From an uncultured Rhizobiaceae group bacterium (lineage in GTDB: Bacteria > Pseudomonadota > Alphaproteobacteria > Rhizobiales > Rhizobiaceae), in NCBI GenBank assembly GCA_938010435.1, contig CALLUS010000030.1, positions 1 to 41,703 on the forward strand: a DNA stretch of 41,703 nt. Reading direction: 5' to 3'. Numbering within the stretch: the stretch's first letter is position 1; each line of letters starts with the position of its first letter. The position numbers were made by a program, and so were the translations under genes. Below the pieces are notes generated by a model. The model was given only the letters and a program-made list of their open reading frames with translations. It was not told the origin of the DNA and made no database searches. Of this stretch, positions 17,353 through 24,975 are shown piece after piece.

Positions 17353-18117
17353 ATGGAAATTGACGGTTCGAATTCTGTTGTTGTTGGAGGTGCAAGTGGT
17401 CTTGGTGAGTCAACAGCTCGCTATTTTGCTGATAAAGGATCAAACGTAACAATTCTAGATTTCAACGGCGAAAAGGCTGCCCAAGTTGCAGCTGAAATCA
17501 GCGGTTATTCTCAGCAATGTGATGTTGCCGAGGAGGAATCTGTTGCAGCAGGTATTACATCGGCCATGGCTCGATTTGGGGAAGCACCCAGAATTGTCAT
17601 CAATTGTGCGGGCATAGGTGTCGCAGCCAGAATTGTGGGGCGTGAAGGTAAAGTATCTACCCCACTGTTTCGTCGTGTAATCGATGTCAATTTGATTGGC
17701 TCATACAACGTCATGACTTATGCGGCGCAAGGTATGATGGATTTACCCGAACTGGAAACCGGGGAACGGGGCGTAATCATCAATACATCGTCTGCAGCAT
17801 ACGAAGATGGCCAATTGGGGCAGGCGGCCTATGCAGCTTCAAAGGGCGCGATCGCGTCCATGTGTCTTCCCGCTGCCCGCGAGTTTGCAAAGCTCGGCAT
17901 TCGGGTCATGGCGATCGCACCAGGTCTCTTCAACACCCCCATGATGGAAGGTTTGCCAGAAGAGACTGTTGATCAGATTACAGCAAATATACCATTTCCT
18001 CACCGCCTTGGAGCGCCGCATGAATTCGCTCAAATGGCGGGGGATATTGTCGAAAATCCATATTTGAACGGCACAACCATCCGATTGGATGGTGCGGTGC
18101 GACTGCCACCGAGGTGA
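17353..18117 (+). CDS. Short-chain dehydrogenase, 3-hydroxyacyl-CoA dehydrogenase type 2 (HSD10)-like
   Basis: The product has 254 residues. The cofactor motif is GGASGLGES (about 12-20), D is at the end of beta-2 (ILDFNG, NAD preference), and NCAGIG and the catalytic S-Y-K (NTSSAAYEDG, YAASK) are present. The insert between the cofactor and catalytic motifs and the ending DGAVRLPPR resemble HSD17B10-type enzymes, which oxidise 3-hydroxyacyl-CoA to 3-ketoacyl-CoA. AGGAGA precedes the ATG. Next to a crotonase and a phenylpropenoyl-CoA ligase, it probably oxidises a 3-hydroxy-3-arylpropionyl-CoA, like CouN of Rhodococcus p-hydroxycinnamate catabolism (analogy by gene content). Confidence 0.85.
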   Translation: MEIDGSNSVVVGGASGLGESTARYFADKGSNVTILDFNGEKAAQVAAEISGYSQQCDVAEEESVAAGITSAMARFGEAPRIVINCAGIGVAARIVGREGKVSTPLFRRVIDVNLIGSYNVMTYAAQGMMDLPELETGERGVIINTSSAAYEDGQLGQAAYAASKGAIASMCLPAAREFAKLGIRVMAIAPGLFNTPMMEGLPEETVDQITANIPFPHRLGAPHEFAQMAGDIVENPYLNGTTIRLDGAVRLPPR

Positions 18118-18121
18118 ATGT

Positions 18122-18883
18122 ATGACTTTAATAAATAGAGAGATCGACGGTTCTATCGCGACGATCACTATGAACCGTCCTGACAAGCGAAATGCCATGT
18201 CAGATGCATTTATTGCACAATTAGAAGCTGCCTTTTCATCACTTCCCGACGCCGTGCGCGTTGTCATACTCACTGGTGCCGGAGGGCATTATTGCTCCGG
18301 ACTGGACTTGGCTGAACATGTCGAAAGAAGTGCTGAAGAAGGAATATATCATTCGCGAAATTGGCACCGAATTCTGGACTTGATTCAATTCGGTGGAAGG
18401 CCTGTCGTGAGCGCAATGTCAGGTGCGGTTATCGGCGGCGGTCTTGAAATAGCCGCCGCTACGCATGTACGCATCGCCGAACCTTCAACCATTTTTCAAC
18501 TGCCTGAAGGCCGACGTGGAATTTTTGTTGGTGGTGGTGCAACTGTGCGTGTTGGTCGAATTCTCGGACCTGACCGCATGACTGAAATGATGCTGACTGG
18601 CCGGAAATACAATGCGGACGAGGGGCAAGCATTGGGTTTGGCGCATTATTCAGTTGGTGAAACCGAAGCGATGGAGCTTGCCAAAGAACTTGCTGGTAAA
18701 ATTTCAAGAAATGCACCTTTGTCAAATTACTTCATGGTGCAAGCCTTGGCTCGAATTGGAGACATGTCTCAAGCTGACGGGCTGTTCACAGAGAGTCTTT
18801 GTGCGGCTTTGAGTCAAACGACACCTGACGCCGAAGAAGGTTTAAAGGCATTCCTAGAAAAGCGAGTGCCCAAATTCCGATGA
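18122..18883 (+). CDS. Crotonase-family enoyl-CoA hydratase
   Basis: The product has 253 residues. N-terminal MNRPDKRNAMSD, oxyanion-hole segments (GHYCSGLDL and SGAVIGGGLE) and both catalytic glutamates of classical enoyl-CoA hydratases are present: GGGLEIAA (Glu144-like) and LPEGRRG (Glu164-like). It is therefore likely to hydrate an arylpropenoyl-CoA. It lies 4 bp after the HSD10-like gene and overlaps the MarR gene by 4 bp. With an adjacent 3-hydroxyacyl-CoA dehydrogenase, hydration followed by oxidation is more likely than the vanillin-forming hydratase/aldolase reaction, although the latter is not excluded. The ATG at 18122 follows GAGGTGA; an upstream in-frame start at 18089 would overlap the previous gene. 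Confidence 0.85.
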   Translation: MTLINREIDGSIATITMNRPDKRNAMSDAFIAQLEAAFSSLPDAVRVVILTGAGGHYCSGLDLAEHVERSAEEGIYHSRNWHRILDLIQFGGRPVVSAMSGAVIGGGLEIAAATHVRIAEPSTIFQLPEGRRGIFVGGGATVRVGRILGPDRMTEMMLTGRKYNADEGQALGLAHYSVGETEAMELAKELAGKISRNAPLSNYFMVQALARIGDMSQADGLFTESLCAALSQTTPDAEEGLKAFLEKRVPKFR

Positions 18884-19344
18884 GTGAAGCAAAGGACAGC
18901 AACCTACGTGAATTAACTGGTTATCTTTTGCGTCGCGCTATCAGTGCCAGTATGCCGGCAACAAACCGCTTGCTCGGCGAATTAGGTTTGCGCAGGACAA
19001 CTTTCTCTGCGTTAACGGTTGTTGGCAACAATTCAGGTCTCAGCCAAAGTCAGCTTGCTAAAGTGCTATCTATTGAACGTCCCAACATTGTTAAGATCAT
19101 TGATGAGCTAGAAAAGTCTAACTTGGTCGAACGACACCCAACACCGAATGACCGGCGAACCTATTCACTGTCAGCGACCAAGGCAGGTGTAATACTGCAA
19201 AAGCAAGCACAGTCTAGGCTGCAACAATATGAACAGCAGCTGACGCACGGTCTGTCACCTTCGGAGATTGAAGAGCTGCACAGAATGCTAAATTTGATCG
19301 AAGCCAATGCATCTGAAAAACCCCGGCAAGAGGAGGTGTCTTAG
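18880..19344 (+). CDS. MarR-family transcriptional regulator
   Basis: The product has 154 residues. The winged-helix core spans about 35-105: SQSQLAKVLSIERPNIVKII for the recognition helix region and LVERHPTPNDRRTYSL for the wing, which contains the family's DRR motif. It overlaps the crotonase by ATGA and the ligase GTG start by one base, so it is made together with the pathway enzymes. MarR repressors beside hydroxycinnamate genes (CouR, FerR types) are relieved by the aryl-CoA thioester. The same ligand logic is expected here but is inferred. Possible operator: the inverted repeat at 14018-14038. Confidence 0.88.
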   Translation: MSEAKDSNLRELTGYLLRRAISASMPATNRLLGELGLRRTTFSALTVVGNNSGLSQSQLAKVLSIERPNIVKIIDELEKSNLVERHPTPNDRRTYSLSATKAGVILQKQAQSRLQQYEQQLTHGLSPSEIEELHRMLNLIEANASEKPRQEEVS

Positions 19345-21146
19345 TGAGTACGAAGTATCGAAACCATCATGTAATTCGTGAGGATCTTCCCAATGGGAAT
19401 ATCTTGTTAAAATCAGGTGATCCGCTTGGGCAAGTGGCTGAACGCACGACCGACTGGTTAGATAATTGGGCAGAGAGAACACCTGATGCGATTTTTCTCG
19501 CAGAACGGTCTGGCGATGGGTGGCGTGAAGTCAGCTATGCTGATGCGCGTGATCAGGCGCTTGCAATTGCAAGTGGTCTAGCTGGTCTTGGCTTGGACCA
19601 ATCAAAACCAATTCTGATTCTGTCTGGTAACAGCGTTGATCACGGATTGCTGGCGTTAGCCGCCCAATATGTTGGCGTCCCAATAGTGCCTTTGCCCGAA
19701 CAGTATTCACTTATTTCGGCTGCGAGAAACCAGATAGACTTAGCTGCTTCAATGATACAACCCGGCGCAGTTTTTGCTGAAGATGCTAATGTATTTTCTG
19801 AAGCTTTAGGACGTGAAGTTTTCGACAATGTTCATAAGATAAGTAGCAGTGGTGGTGGTCCAGATATTCGCTCTCTAGAAACATTGAAGAAGATGGAGAA
19901 CGATATTTCGTTTGATATGGCACGGGTCAATCATGACTCGGTTGCTAAAATTCTAATGACATCGGGGTCGACATCAGCTCCAAAAGGTGTTCCCACAACT
20001 CATCGTATGATGTGTGTCAATCAAGCTCAGATAGCTCACGCACTGCCTTTCCTTGTTGATCATCCGCCTTTGATTGTCGATTGGTTGCCTTGGAACCACG
20101 TATTTGGAGGATCACACAACTTCAATCTGATGCTTGCAAACGGCGGGGCGCTCTATATCGATGGTGGTAAACCAACGCCTCAACTTGTCGGTCAGACACT
20201 GGAAAACCTGCGCCTGAAAACAGGCACAATGGCATTCAATGTTCCTGCCGGGTTTGCCATGATCCGCGATGAATTGCGCAAGGATAAAAATTTACGTCGA
20301 CGCTATTTCGAGAGCCTTGATATGCTTTTTTATTCGGGTGCCAGTCTGCCTCAAGATGTTTGGGCTGACCTAGAAGACATGGCGCGAGAAGTTCGTGGTG
20401 ATATGCCATTGTTTACGTCTTCTTGGGGACTGACTGAAACAGCTCCGGCAGTGCTTCTCCAACATCAACCGACCGACAGGTCAGGTGTGATTGGTGTTCC
20501 TTTGCCGGGCGTTGATATTAAACTGATACCCGATGCCGACAATAGATGCGAAGTTCGCGTCAAAGGTCCAAATATATTTTCAGGTTATTGGGATAACCCC
20601 GAAGTCACGGCAAAGGCCTTTGACGATGAAGGCTATTTCATAACTGGCGATGCCATGAACTTCGTAAAGTGGGATGATCCAAATTTGGGTTTGAAGTTTG
20701 ATGGTCGGATTTCTGAAGAATTCAAACTTCTTTCAGGGACATGGGTACGTGCCGCTGGTTTGCGTTTGTCTTTGATCGCCGAGCTAAAAAACGTCGCCTC
20801 AGACATCGTTATCACTGGCGCAGACCGAAATGATATCGGACTTTTCGTCATTCCAACGGCGTTGACCCGGGAAGCGAATGATCTGTCAGAAGACAATGGA
20901 GCAATTGTGAGTCTTTCCATCGCAGACAAACTGCGTGAGGCACTTGGAAACATTGGTGGTTCAAACTCAACCCGCATCGCGCGCGCTATGGTTCTTTCGG
21001 AACCACCATCTATTGCGGACGGAGAAATCACAGCAAAAGGCAATCTCAACAATCGCAAAATTTTAACACGCCGGAAAGTCTTACTAGAGCGTCTTTATGA
21101 TGACACTGATCCGGCGACCATTCTAATTGGAACTGCTGCCAAATGA
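19344..21146 (+). CDS. Feruloyl-CoA synthase-type acid-CoA ligase
   Basis: The product has 600 residues and belongs to the ANL adenylate-forming superfamily. The P-loop is ILMTSGSTSAPKGVPTTH (around residue 210). The segment WLPWNHVFGGSHNFNLML is characteristic of the feruloyl-CoA synthase branch. Later motifs are SSWGLTETAP and YFITGDAM, and the C-terminal catalytic lysine region is ITAKGNLNNRKIL. It activates a hydroxycinnamate-like acid with ATP and CoA. GTG start, with AGGAGG 7 bp upstream. The order hydratase-regulator-ligase-amidohydrolase indicates that its CoA product is hydrated and shortened by its neighbours. The ring substituents of the substrate cannot be read from the sequence. 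Confidence 0.88.
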   Translation: MSTKYRNHHVIREDLPNGNILLKSGDPLGQVAERTTDWLDNWAERTPDAIFLAERSGDGWREVSYADARDQALAIASGLAGLGLDQSKPILILSGNSVDHGLLALAAQYVGVPIVPLPEQYSLISAARNQIDLAASMIQPGAVFAEDANVFSEALGREVFDNVHKISSSGGGPDIRSLETLKKMENDISFDMARVNHDSVAKILMTSGSTSAPKGVPTTHRMMCVNQAQIAHALPFLVDHPPLIVDWLPWNHVFGGSHNFNLMLANGGALYIDGGKPTPQLVGQTLENLRLKTGTMAFNVPAGFAMIRDELRKDKNLRRRYFESLDMLFYSGASLPQDVWADLEDMAREVRGDMPLFTSSWGLTETAPAVLLQHQPTDRSGVIGVPLPGVDIKLIPDADNRCEVRVKGPNIFSGYWDNPEVTAKAFDDEGYFITGDAMNFVKWDDPNLGLKFDGRISEEFKLLSGTWVRAAGLRLSLIAELKNVASDIVITGADRNDIGLFVIPTALTREANDLSEDNGAIVSLSIADKLREALGNIGGSNSTRIARAMVLSEPPSIADGEITAKGNLNNRKILTRRKVLLERLYDDTDPATILIGTAAK

Positions 21147-22018
21147 TTGATCTTGAAAAAATTCGCGCTGTCGACATTCACACCCACGCGGAAGAGCCCT
21201 GTGGGTGTCATGCAGATGACGGTTACGATGAATTGCAATCCACAATGGCGAAGTATTTTCGTGCACCATGGGAACATCCGCCAACGATCGCTGAAACGGC
21301 TGTTCATTACCGCGAACAAAACATTGCTGCGGTAATCTTTCCAGTCGATGCAGAACGAGAGACGGGCTATCGACGCTACTCCAATGATGAAGTTGCCGAA
21401 CAAGTTGCTCAGAACAGTGATGTGTTGATTCAGTTCGCGTCCATTGATCCGTGGAAAGGGAAAATGGGAGTGCGTGAAGCACGTCGATTGATCCGCGAAT
21501 ACAAAGTCAAAGGATTTAAGTTTCATCCGACCATGCAAGGCTTTTTCGCCAATGATCGAATGGCTTATCCGCTCTACGAGGTTTTGCAAGAAGAAGGTTG
21601 TATTGCATTGTTCCATACGGGCCAGACGGGCGTTGGTTCTGGGATGCCTGGTGGCAATGGTATGCGGTTGAAATATTCAAACCCGATGACAATGGACGAT
21701 GTGGCTGTTGATTTCCCTGATTTAAAAATCATTCTGGCTCATCCATCGTTTCCTTGGCAGGAGGAGGCGCTGGCAGTCGCGCAACACAAGCCGAATGTTT
21801 ACATCGATTTATCCGGTTGGTCGCCGAAATATTTTCCAGAAATTTTGGTGCGTTACTGCAATTCAATCTTACGTAAAAAAGTTATTTTCGGGTCAGATTG
21901 GCCAATGATTTCTCCGGAACGTTGGTTGGCTGACTTTGAAAAAATCGGGATCAAAGACGAATTGCGTCCTGACATCATCAAAAACAATGCGGCTCGTTTG
22001 TTGGGGTTGATGGACTAA
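21143..22018 (+). CDS. Amidohydrolase family protein (ACMSD-like), candidate 3-ketoacyl-CoA retro-Claisen hydrolase
   Basis: The product has 291 residues and an amidohydrolase barrel. Metal ligands are visible: DIHTHAE (HxH), LFHTGQ, ILAHPSFPW and the last-strand Asp in FGSDWPM. It starts within the ligase stop (ATGA). In Rhodococcus jostii p-hydroxycinnamate catabolism, as I recall, an amidohydrolase-type protein (CouO) is placed after ligase, hydratase and dehydrogenase and cleaves the aryl-3-ketopropionyl-CoA to a benzoate plus acetyl-CoA. The same four activities sit together here, so this role is proposed by analogy. A decarboxylase, the ACMSD-family alternative, is also possible. Confidence 0.8.
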   Translation: MIDLEKIRAVDIHTHAEEPCGCHADDGYDELQSTMAKYFRAPWEHPPTIAETAVHYREQNIAAVIFPVDAERETGYRRYSNDEVAEQVAQNSDVLIQFASIDPWKGKMGVREARRLIREYKVKGFKFHPTMQGFFANDRMAYPLYEVLQEEGCIALFHTGQTGVGSGMPGGNGMRLKYSNPMTMDDVAVDFPDLKIILAHPSFPWQEEALAVAQHKPNVYIDLSGWSPKYFPEILVRYCNSILRKKVIFGSDWPMISPERWLADFEKIGIKDELRPDIIKNNAARLLGLMD

Positions 22019-22043
22019 ATTGAATGTTTGGGAGGACATGATT

Positions 22044-23579
22044 ATGGATGGAAATGCAGCACATTGGTTTGTTGACCGTCACCTCAATGAAGGGCGCAGT
22101 AAAAAAACCGCTTTTCATGAGGCTTGGGACGGTGGTCGTGAATTGTCCTACGGCGACTTGGCATTTGGATCGGGCGTTGTAGCGTCTGCATTTGATGCCA
22201 CTAGTATTTACCGCGAAGAACGGGCAGCAATGTTCGTACTGGATCAGGTTGAGTTTCCATTGATTTTTTGGGGCGCTTTGAAAAGTGGTGTGGTGCCAGT
22301 CGGGTTGAATACACTGCTTGCCACTGACGTTTATCGAACGATACTCAATGACAGTCGCGCAGCTATCGCTTTTGTTTCGAGTGAACTGTTAAATGTGGTG
22401 TTACCGGCTGTAAAAGATTCCAAATATATCCGCAAAGTCGTGGTCATTGGTGGCGATACTCCTGACGGCACAATGTCTTGGGACGAATTTGTTGGAAATT
22501 CCAAACCGCGAGAAACTGTTGAGTGCAGTGGTGATGAAGTAGCGTTTTGGCTCTATTCATCGGGCTCAACGGGCGCGCCGAAAGGAGTTAGACATGTTCA
22601 CAATGCTCTTCGTTGCACATGTGATACTTTTGGATCTCAAGTTCTCAATATTTGTGAAGACGATTTAGTTTTTTCTGCTGCCAAATTGTTTTTTGCTTAT
22701 GGCTTGGGAAATGGGATGTCATTTCCCATGGCAGCTGGAGCAACTGCATTGCTGTTCAATGGACGTCCAACGCCAGATTCAGTAAGCGATATTCTGGCCA
22801 CTTATAAACCAACAATTTATTGCGGTGTTCCAACTTTATATGCTGCGATGATTCACAAATGGCAGGCGGAAGGAAAACATCCAGATGCTCCTCTTCGTAC
22901 GTGCATTTCGGCAGGTGAGGCTTTGCCGGCTGAAATAGGCCGTAAATGGAAAGATATTTGGGGGGTAGATATTGTTGACGGTGTTGGTTCTACGGAGATG
23001 TTGCATATCTTTCTTTCCAACAGACCTGACGATGTTGAATATGGCACTTCAGGGACCGCCGTGCCGGGATATGAAGTTCGCTTGGTGGATGAAAATGATG
23101 CTGATGTTGGCGTCGGTGGCATCGGTGAATTGTTGGTAAAAGGTGGATCTGCCGCCTCTGATTATTGGAACCAGCGTGACAAATCTCGAACCACATTTGA
23201 AGGGGAGTGGACGCGCACCGGCGATAAGTACGAACTCCTAGGGTCTGGTCGTTTTACTTACTGCGGCCGAACAGACGACATGTTCAAAGTTTCTGGAATT
23301 TGGGTCAGTCCCTTCGAAATTGAACAAGCGCTGATTGAATATCCTGCTGTTTTAGAAGCTGCAGTCGTGGCGTATCGGGACGATGATGATTTGGAAAAAC
23401 CCAAAGCGTTTGTCGTTCTAAAAGATGGACAGAACGAAGCTACTTTGGACGGTTTAAAGGATTTCATCAAAGACAAAATTGGTAAGTGGAAATATCCGCG
23501 CTGGGTCGAAATCGTTGATGATCTGCCAAAGACGGCAACAGGAAAAATTCAACGATTTAAATTGAGAGAGCCCGTATGA
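22044..23579 (+). CDS. Benzoate-CoA ligase family protein
   Basis: The product has 511 residues and belongs to the ANL superfamily. The N-terminus NAAHWFVDRHLNEGRSKKTA is typical of benzoate/4-hydroxybenzoate-CoA ligases. The P-loop is WLYSSGSTGAPKGVRH (about 165). FFAYGLGNGMSFPMAAGAT and GVGSTEMLHIFLSN are benzoate-CoA ligase signatures, and the catalytic Lys is in PKTATGKIQRFKLRE near the end. It forms benzoyl-CoA from benzoate, ATP and CoA, the entry to the box pathway encoded downstream. The start at 22044 has GGAGG 8 bp upstream, better than the TTG at 22020 or ATG at 22038. It overlaps the next gene by 4 bp. Confidence 0.92.
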   Translation: MDGNAAHWFVDRHLNEGRSKKTAFHEAWDGGRELSYGDLAFGSGVVASAFDATSIYREERAAMFVLDQVEFPLIFWGALKSGVVPVGLNTLLATDVYRTILNDSRAAIAFVSSELLNVVLPAVKDSKYIRKVVVIGGDTPDGTMSWDEFVGNSKPRETVECSGDEVAFWLYSSGSTGAPKGVRHVHNALRCTCDTFGSQVLNICEDDLVFSAAKLFFAYGLGNGMSFPMAAGATALLFNGRPTPDSVSDILATYKPTIYCGVPTLYAAMIHKWQAEGKHPDAPLRTCISAGEALPAEIGRKWKDIWGVDIVDGVGSTEMLHIFLSNRPDDVEYGTSGTAVPGYEVRLVDENDADVGVGGIGELLVKGGSAASDYWNQRDKSRTTFEGEWTRTGDKYELLGSGRFTYCGRTDDMFKVSGIWVSPFEIEQALIEYPAVLEAAVVAYRDDDDLEKPKAFVVLKDGQNEATLDGLKDFIKDKIGKWKYPRWVEIVDDLPKTATGKIQRFKLREPV

Positions 23580-24394
23580 GTAACAATTGGATATCATCCG
23601 GAAAACTGATTGCTGATAATAAATCGCTTGAATACGCTTGTTGGGGTCCATCGCCGGATGAAGCGCCAACGATCATCTTATTGCATGAAGGGCTTGGTTG
23701 TGTCGCATTGTGGCGCGATTTTCCTGAAAAATTGAGTGACGCTACGGGGTTCGGTGTTGTTGCTTATTCGAGGGCAGGATATGGCCAATCAGATCTTGCT
23801 AATCTACCACGGCCAATGGACTATATGACCCAAGAAGCAATTCATGTTCTTCCTGATGTGCTTGAACATATCAGTTTTCAGCGCGGTGTGCTCGTTGGGC
23901 ACAGCGATGGTGCGACTATTGCAACAGTCTATGCTGGCGGTGTTTCCGATATGCGCGTGCGCGGCGTAGTTGCAATGGCTCCCCATTTCTTCACAGAAGA
24001 AATGGGATTGAACACAATTGTCGAAGCCAAAACTGAATTCGAAATGGGAGATATGCAAGAACGCATGGGCAAATACCATCGAGATCCAAAGCATACATTC
24101 CAAGGATGGAACGATGCATGGCTCGATCCTGCTTTTAAATCATGGGATGTTGCAGACTCCATTGACCACATTCGCATCCCAATGCTGGCCATTCAGGGTC
24201 GTCAGGATCAATATGGCACGTTGGCGCAAATTGAAGAGATGGAAACGCGATCTTACGCGCCGGTGAATGTTGCAATCTTCGATAACTGCCGACACGCACC
24301 TTTTGTAGACCAAGAACAAAAAACGCTCGCCGCAATTACTTCGTTTTGCACTCAGCTTGAACGGATAGAAGCGGTTAAAGTCGAGACCACTTGA
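23576..24394 (+). CDS. Alpha/beta hydrolase
   Basis: The product has 272 residues. Alpha/beta hydrolase fold: oxyanion region LLHEGLG, nucleophile elbow GHSDGATIA (Ser at about 103), acid Asp in QGRQDQYG and the terminal His in NCRHAPF. It may hydrolyse an aromatic ester, or a CoA thioester released by the pathway. The ATG overlaps the benzoate-CoA ligase stop and its own stop overlaps the DUF309 gene, so the three are translationally coupled. The substrate is unknown. Confidence 0.85.
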   Translation: MSNNWISSGKLIADNKSLEYACWGPSPDEAPTIILLHEGLGCVALWRDFPEKLSDATGFGVVAYSRAGYGQSDLANLPRPMDYMTQEAIHVLPDVLEHISFQRGVLVGHSDGATIATVYAGGVSDMRVRGVVAMAPHFFTEEMGLNTIVEAKTEFEMGDMQERMGKYHRDPKHTFQGWNDAWLDPAFKSWDVADSIDHIRIPMLAIQGRQDQYGTLAQIEEMETRSYAPVNVAIFDNCRHAPFVDQEQKTLAAITSFCTQLERIEAVKVETT

Positions 24395-24840
24395 TGGGTT
24401 CAAAAGAGTTTCAACCCAGTCACGCCTATATTCCGGGACTTAATAAGCGCCATGCAGAAGGTCTTTTTGACCATATCCGGGACACAGCCAAATCAGGCAT
24501 GTCAGCAAAGGTTTTGGCCCAGAGTGAAGCATTTCAAACGGGCCTGCGGTTTATCGAAGAGCAATATTTTTGGGAAGCTCATGAGGTACTTGAGCCTGTT
24601 TGGATGTTGCTTGAGAAATTCAGTGATGAGCGTCATTTCGTTCAAGGCCTTATTCAATTGGCAAATGGTTTGCTAAAAATGCGTATGAATCGCCCGAAGG
24701 CGGCGCATCGTTTGGCCATTATTGCGCTCAGTCTTGTAAGTCTTGGGAAAGCTGAATTTGTAATGAACGTGAAACGAGAAGATTTCATTCTTAAAATAAG
24801 AGAATTGGAACATAATTCAAAATTGCAATATAATGCATGA
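24394..24840 (+). CDS. DUF309 domain-containing protein
   Basis: The product has 148 residues. It carries the DUF309 signature: FWEAHEVLEPVWMLLE at about 65-80, followed by FVQGLIQLANGLLKM. This is a small all-helical domain with conserved Glu and His residues that could bind metal. Members occur singly in many bacteria with no settled function. It overlaps the hydrolase stop by one base (TGATG). Presence inside an aromatic operon is odd and gives no clear hint; it may simply be carried along. Confidence 0.8.
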   Translation: MGSKEFQPSHAYIPGLNKRHAEGLFDHIRDTAKSGMSAKVLAQSEAFQTGLRFIEEQYFWEAHEVLEPVWMLLEKFSDERHFVQGLIQLANGLLKMRMNRPKAAHRLAIIALSLVSLGKAEFVMNVKREDFILKIRELEHNSKLQYNA

Positions 24841-24975
24841 TTTTTTCTAATTTGGAATTAATTCATTAAAATGTTGTTTTAATACAATAATATTTTGCTT
24901 TATTTTGCATATTTTGATTTACCGGCATTTTCTAAACCTCTAAGATTTATCAAAGTCGCATCTAAGAGGTTTCCA
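24841..24975 (+). promoter_or_regulatory. AT-rich promoter/operator region of the box operon
   Basis: The 135 bp between the DUF309 gene and boxC are strongly AT-rich. TGCA occurs at 24824, 24834 and 24906. BzdR/BoxR-type repressors are known to bind operators built on TGCA repeats, and a BoxR homologue is encoded at 30017. A clear -35/-10 pair could not be chosen with confidence. AAGAGG at about 24964-24969 is the boxC ribosome binding site. Confidence 0.4.

Noticed and set aside
18122-18883. Crotonase as a vanillin-forming hydratase/aldolase
   Set aside because: Possible from the ligase next door, but both hydratase glutamates and an adjacent 3-hydroxyacyl-CoA dehydrogenase favour plain hydration, so the specific name was not used.
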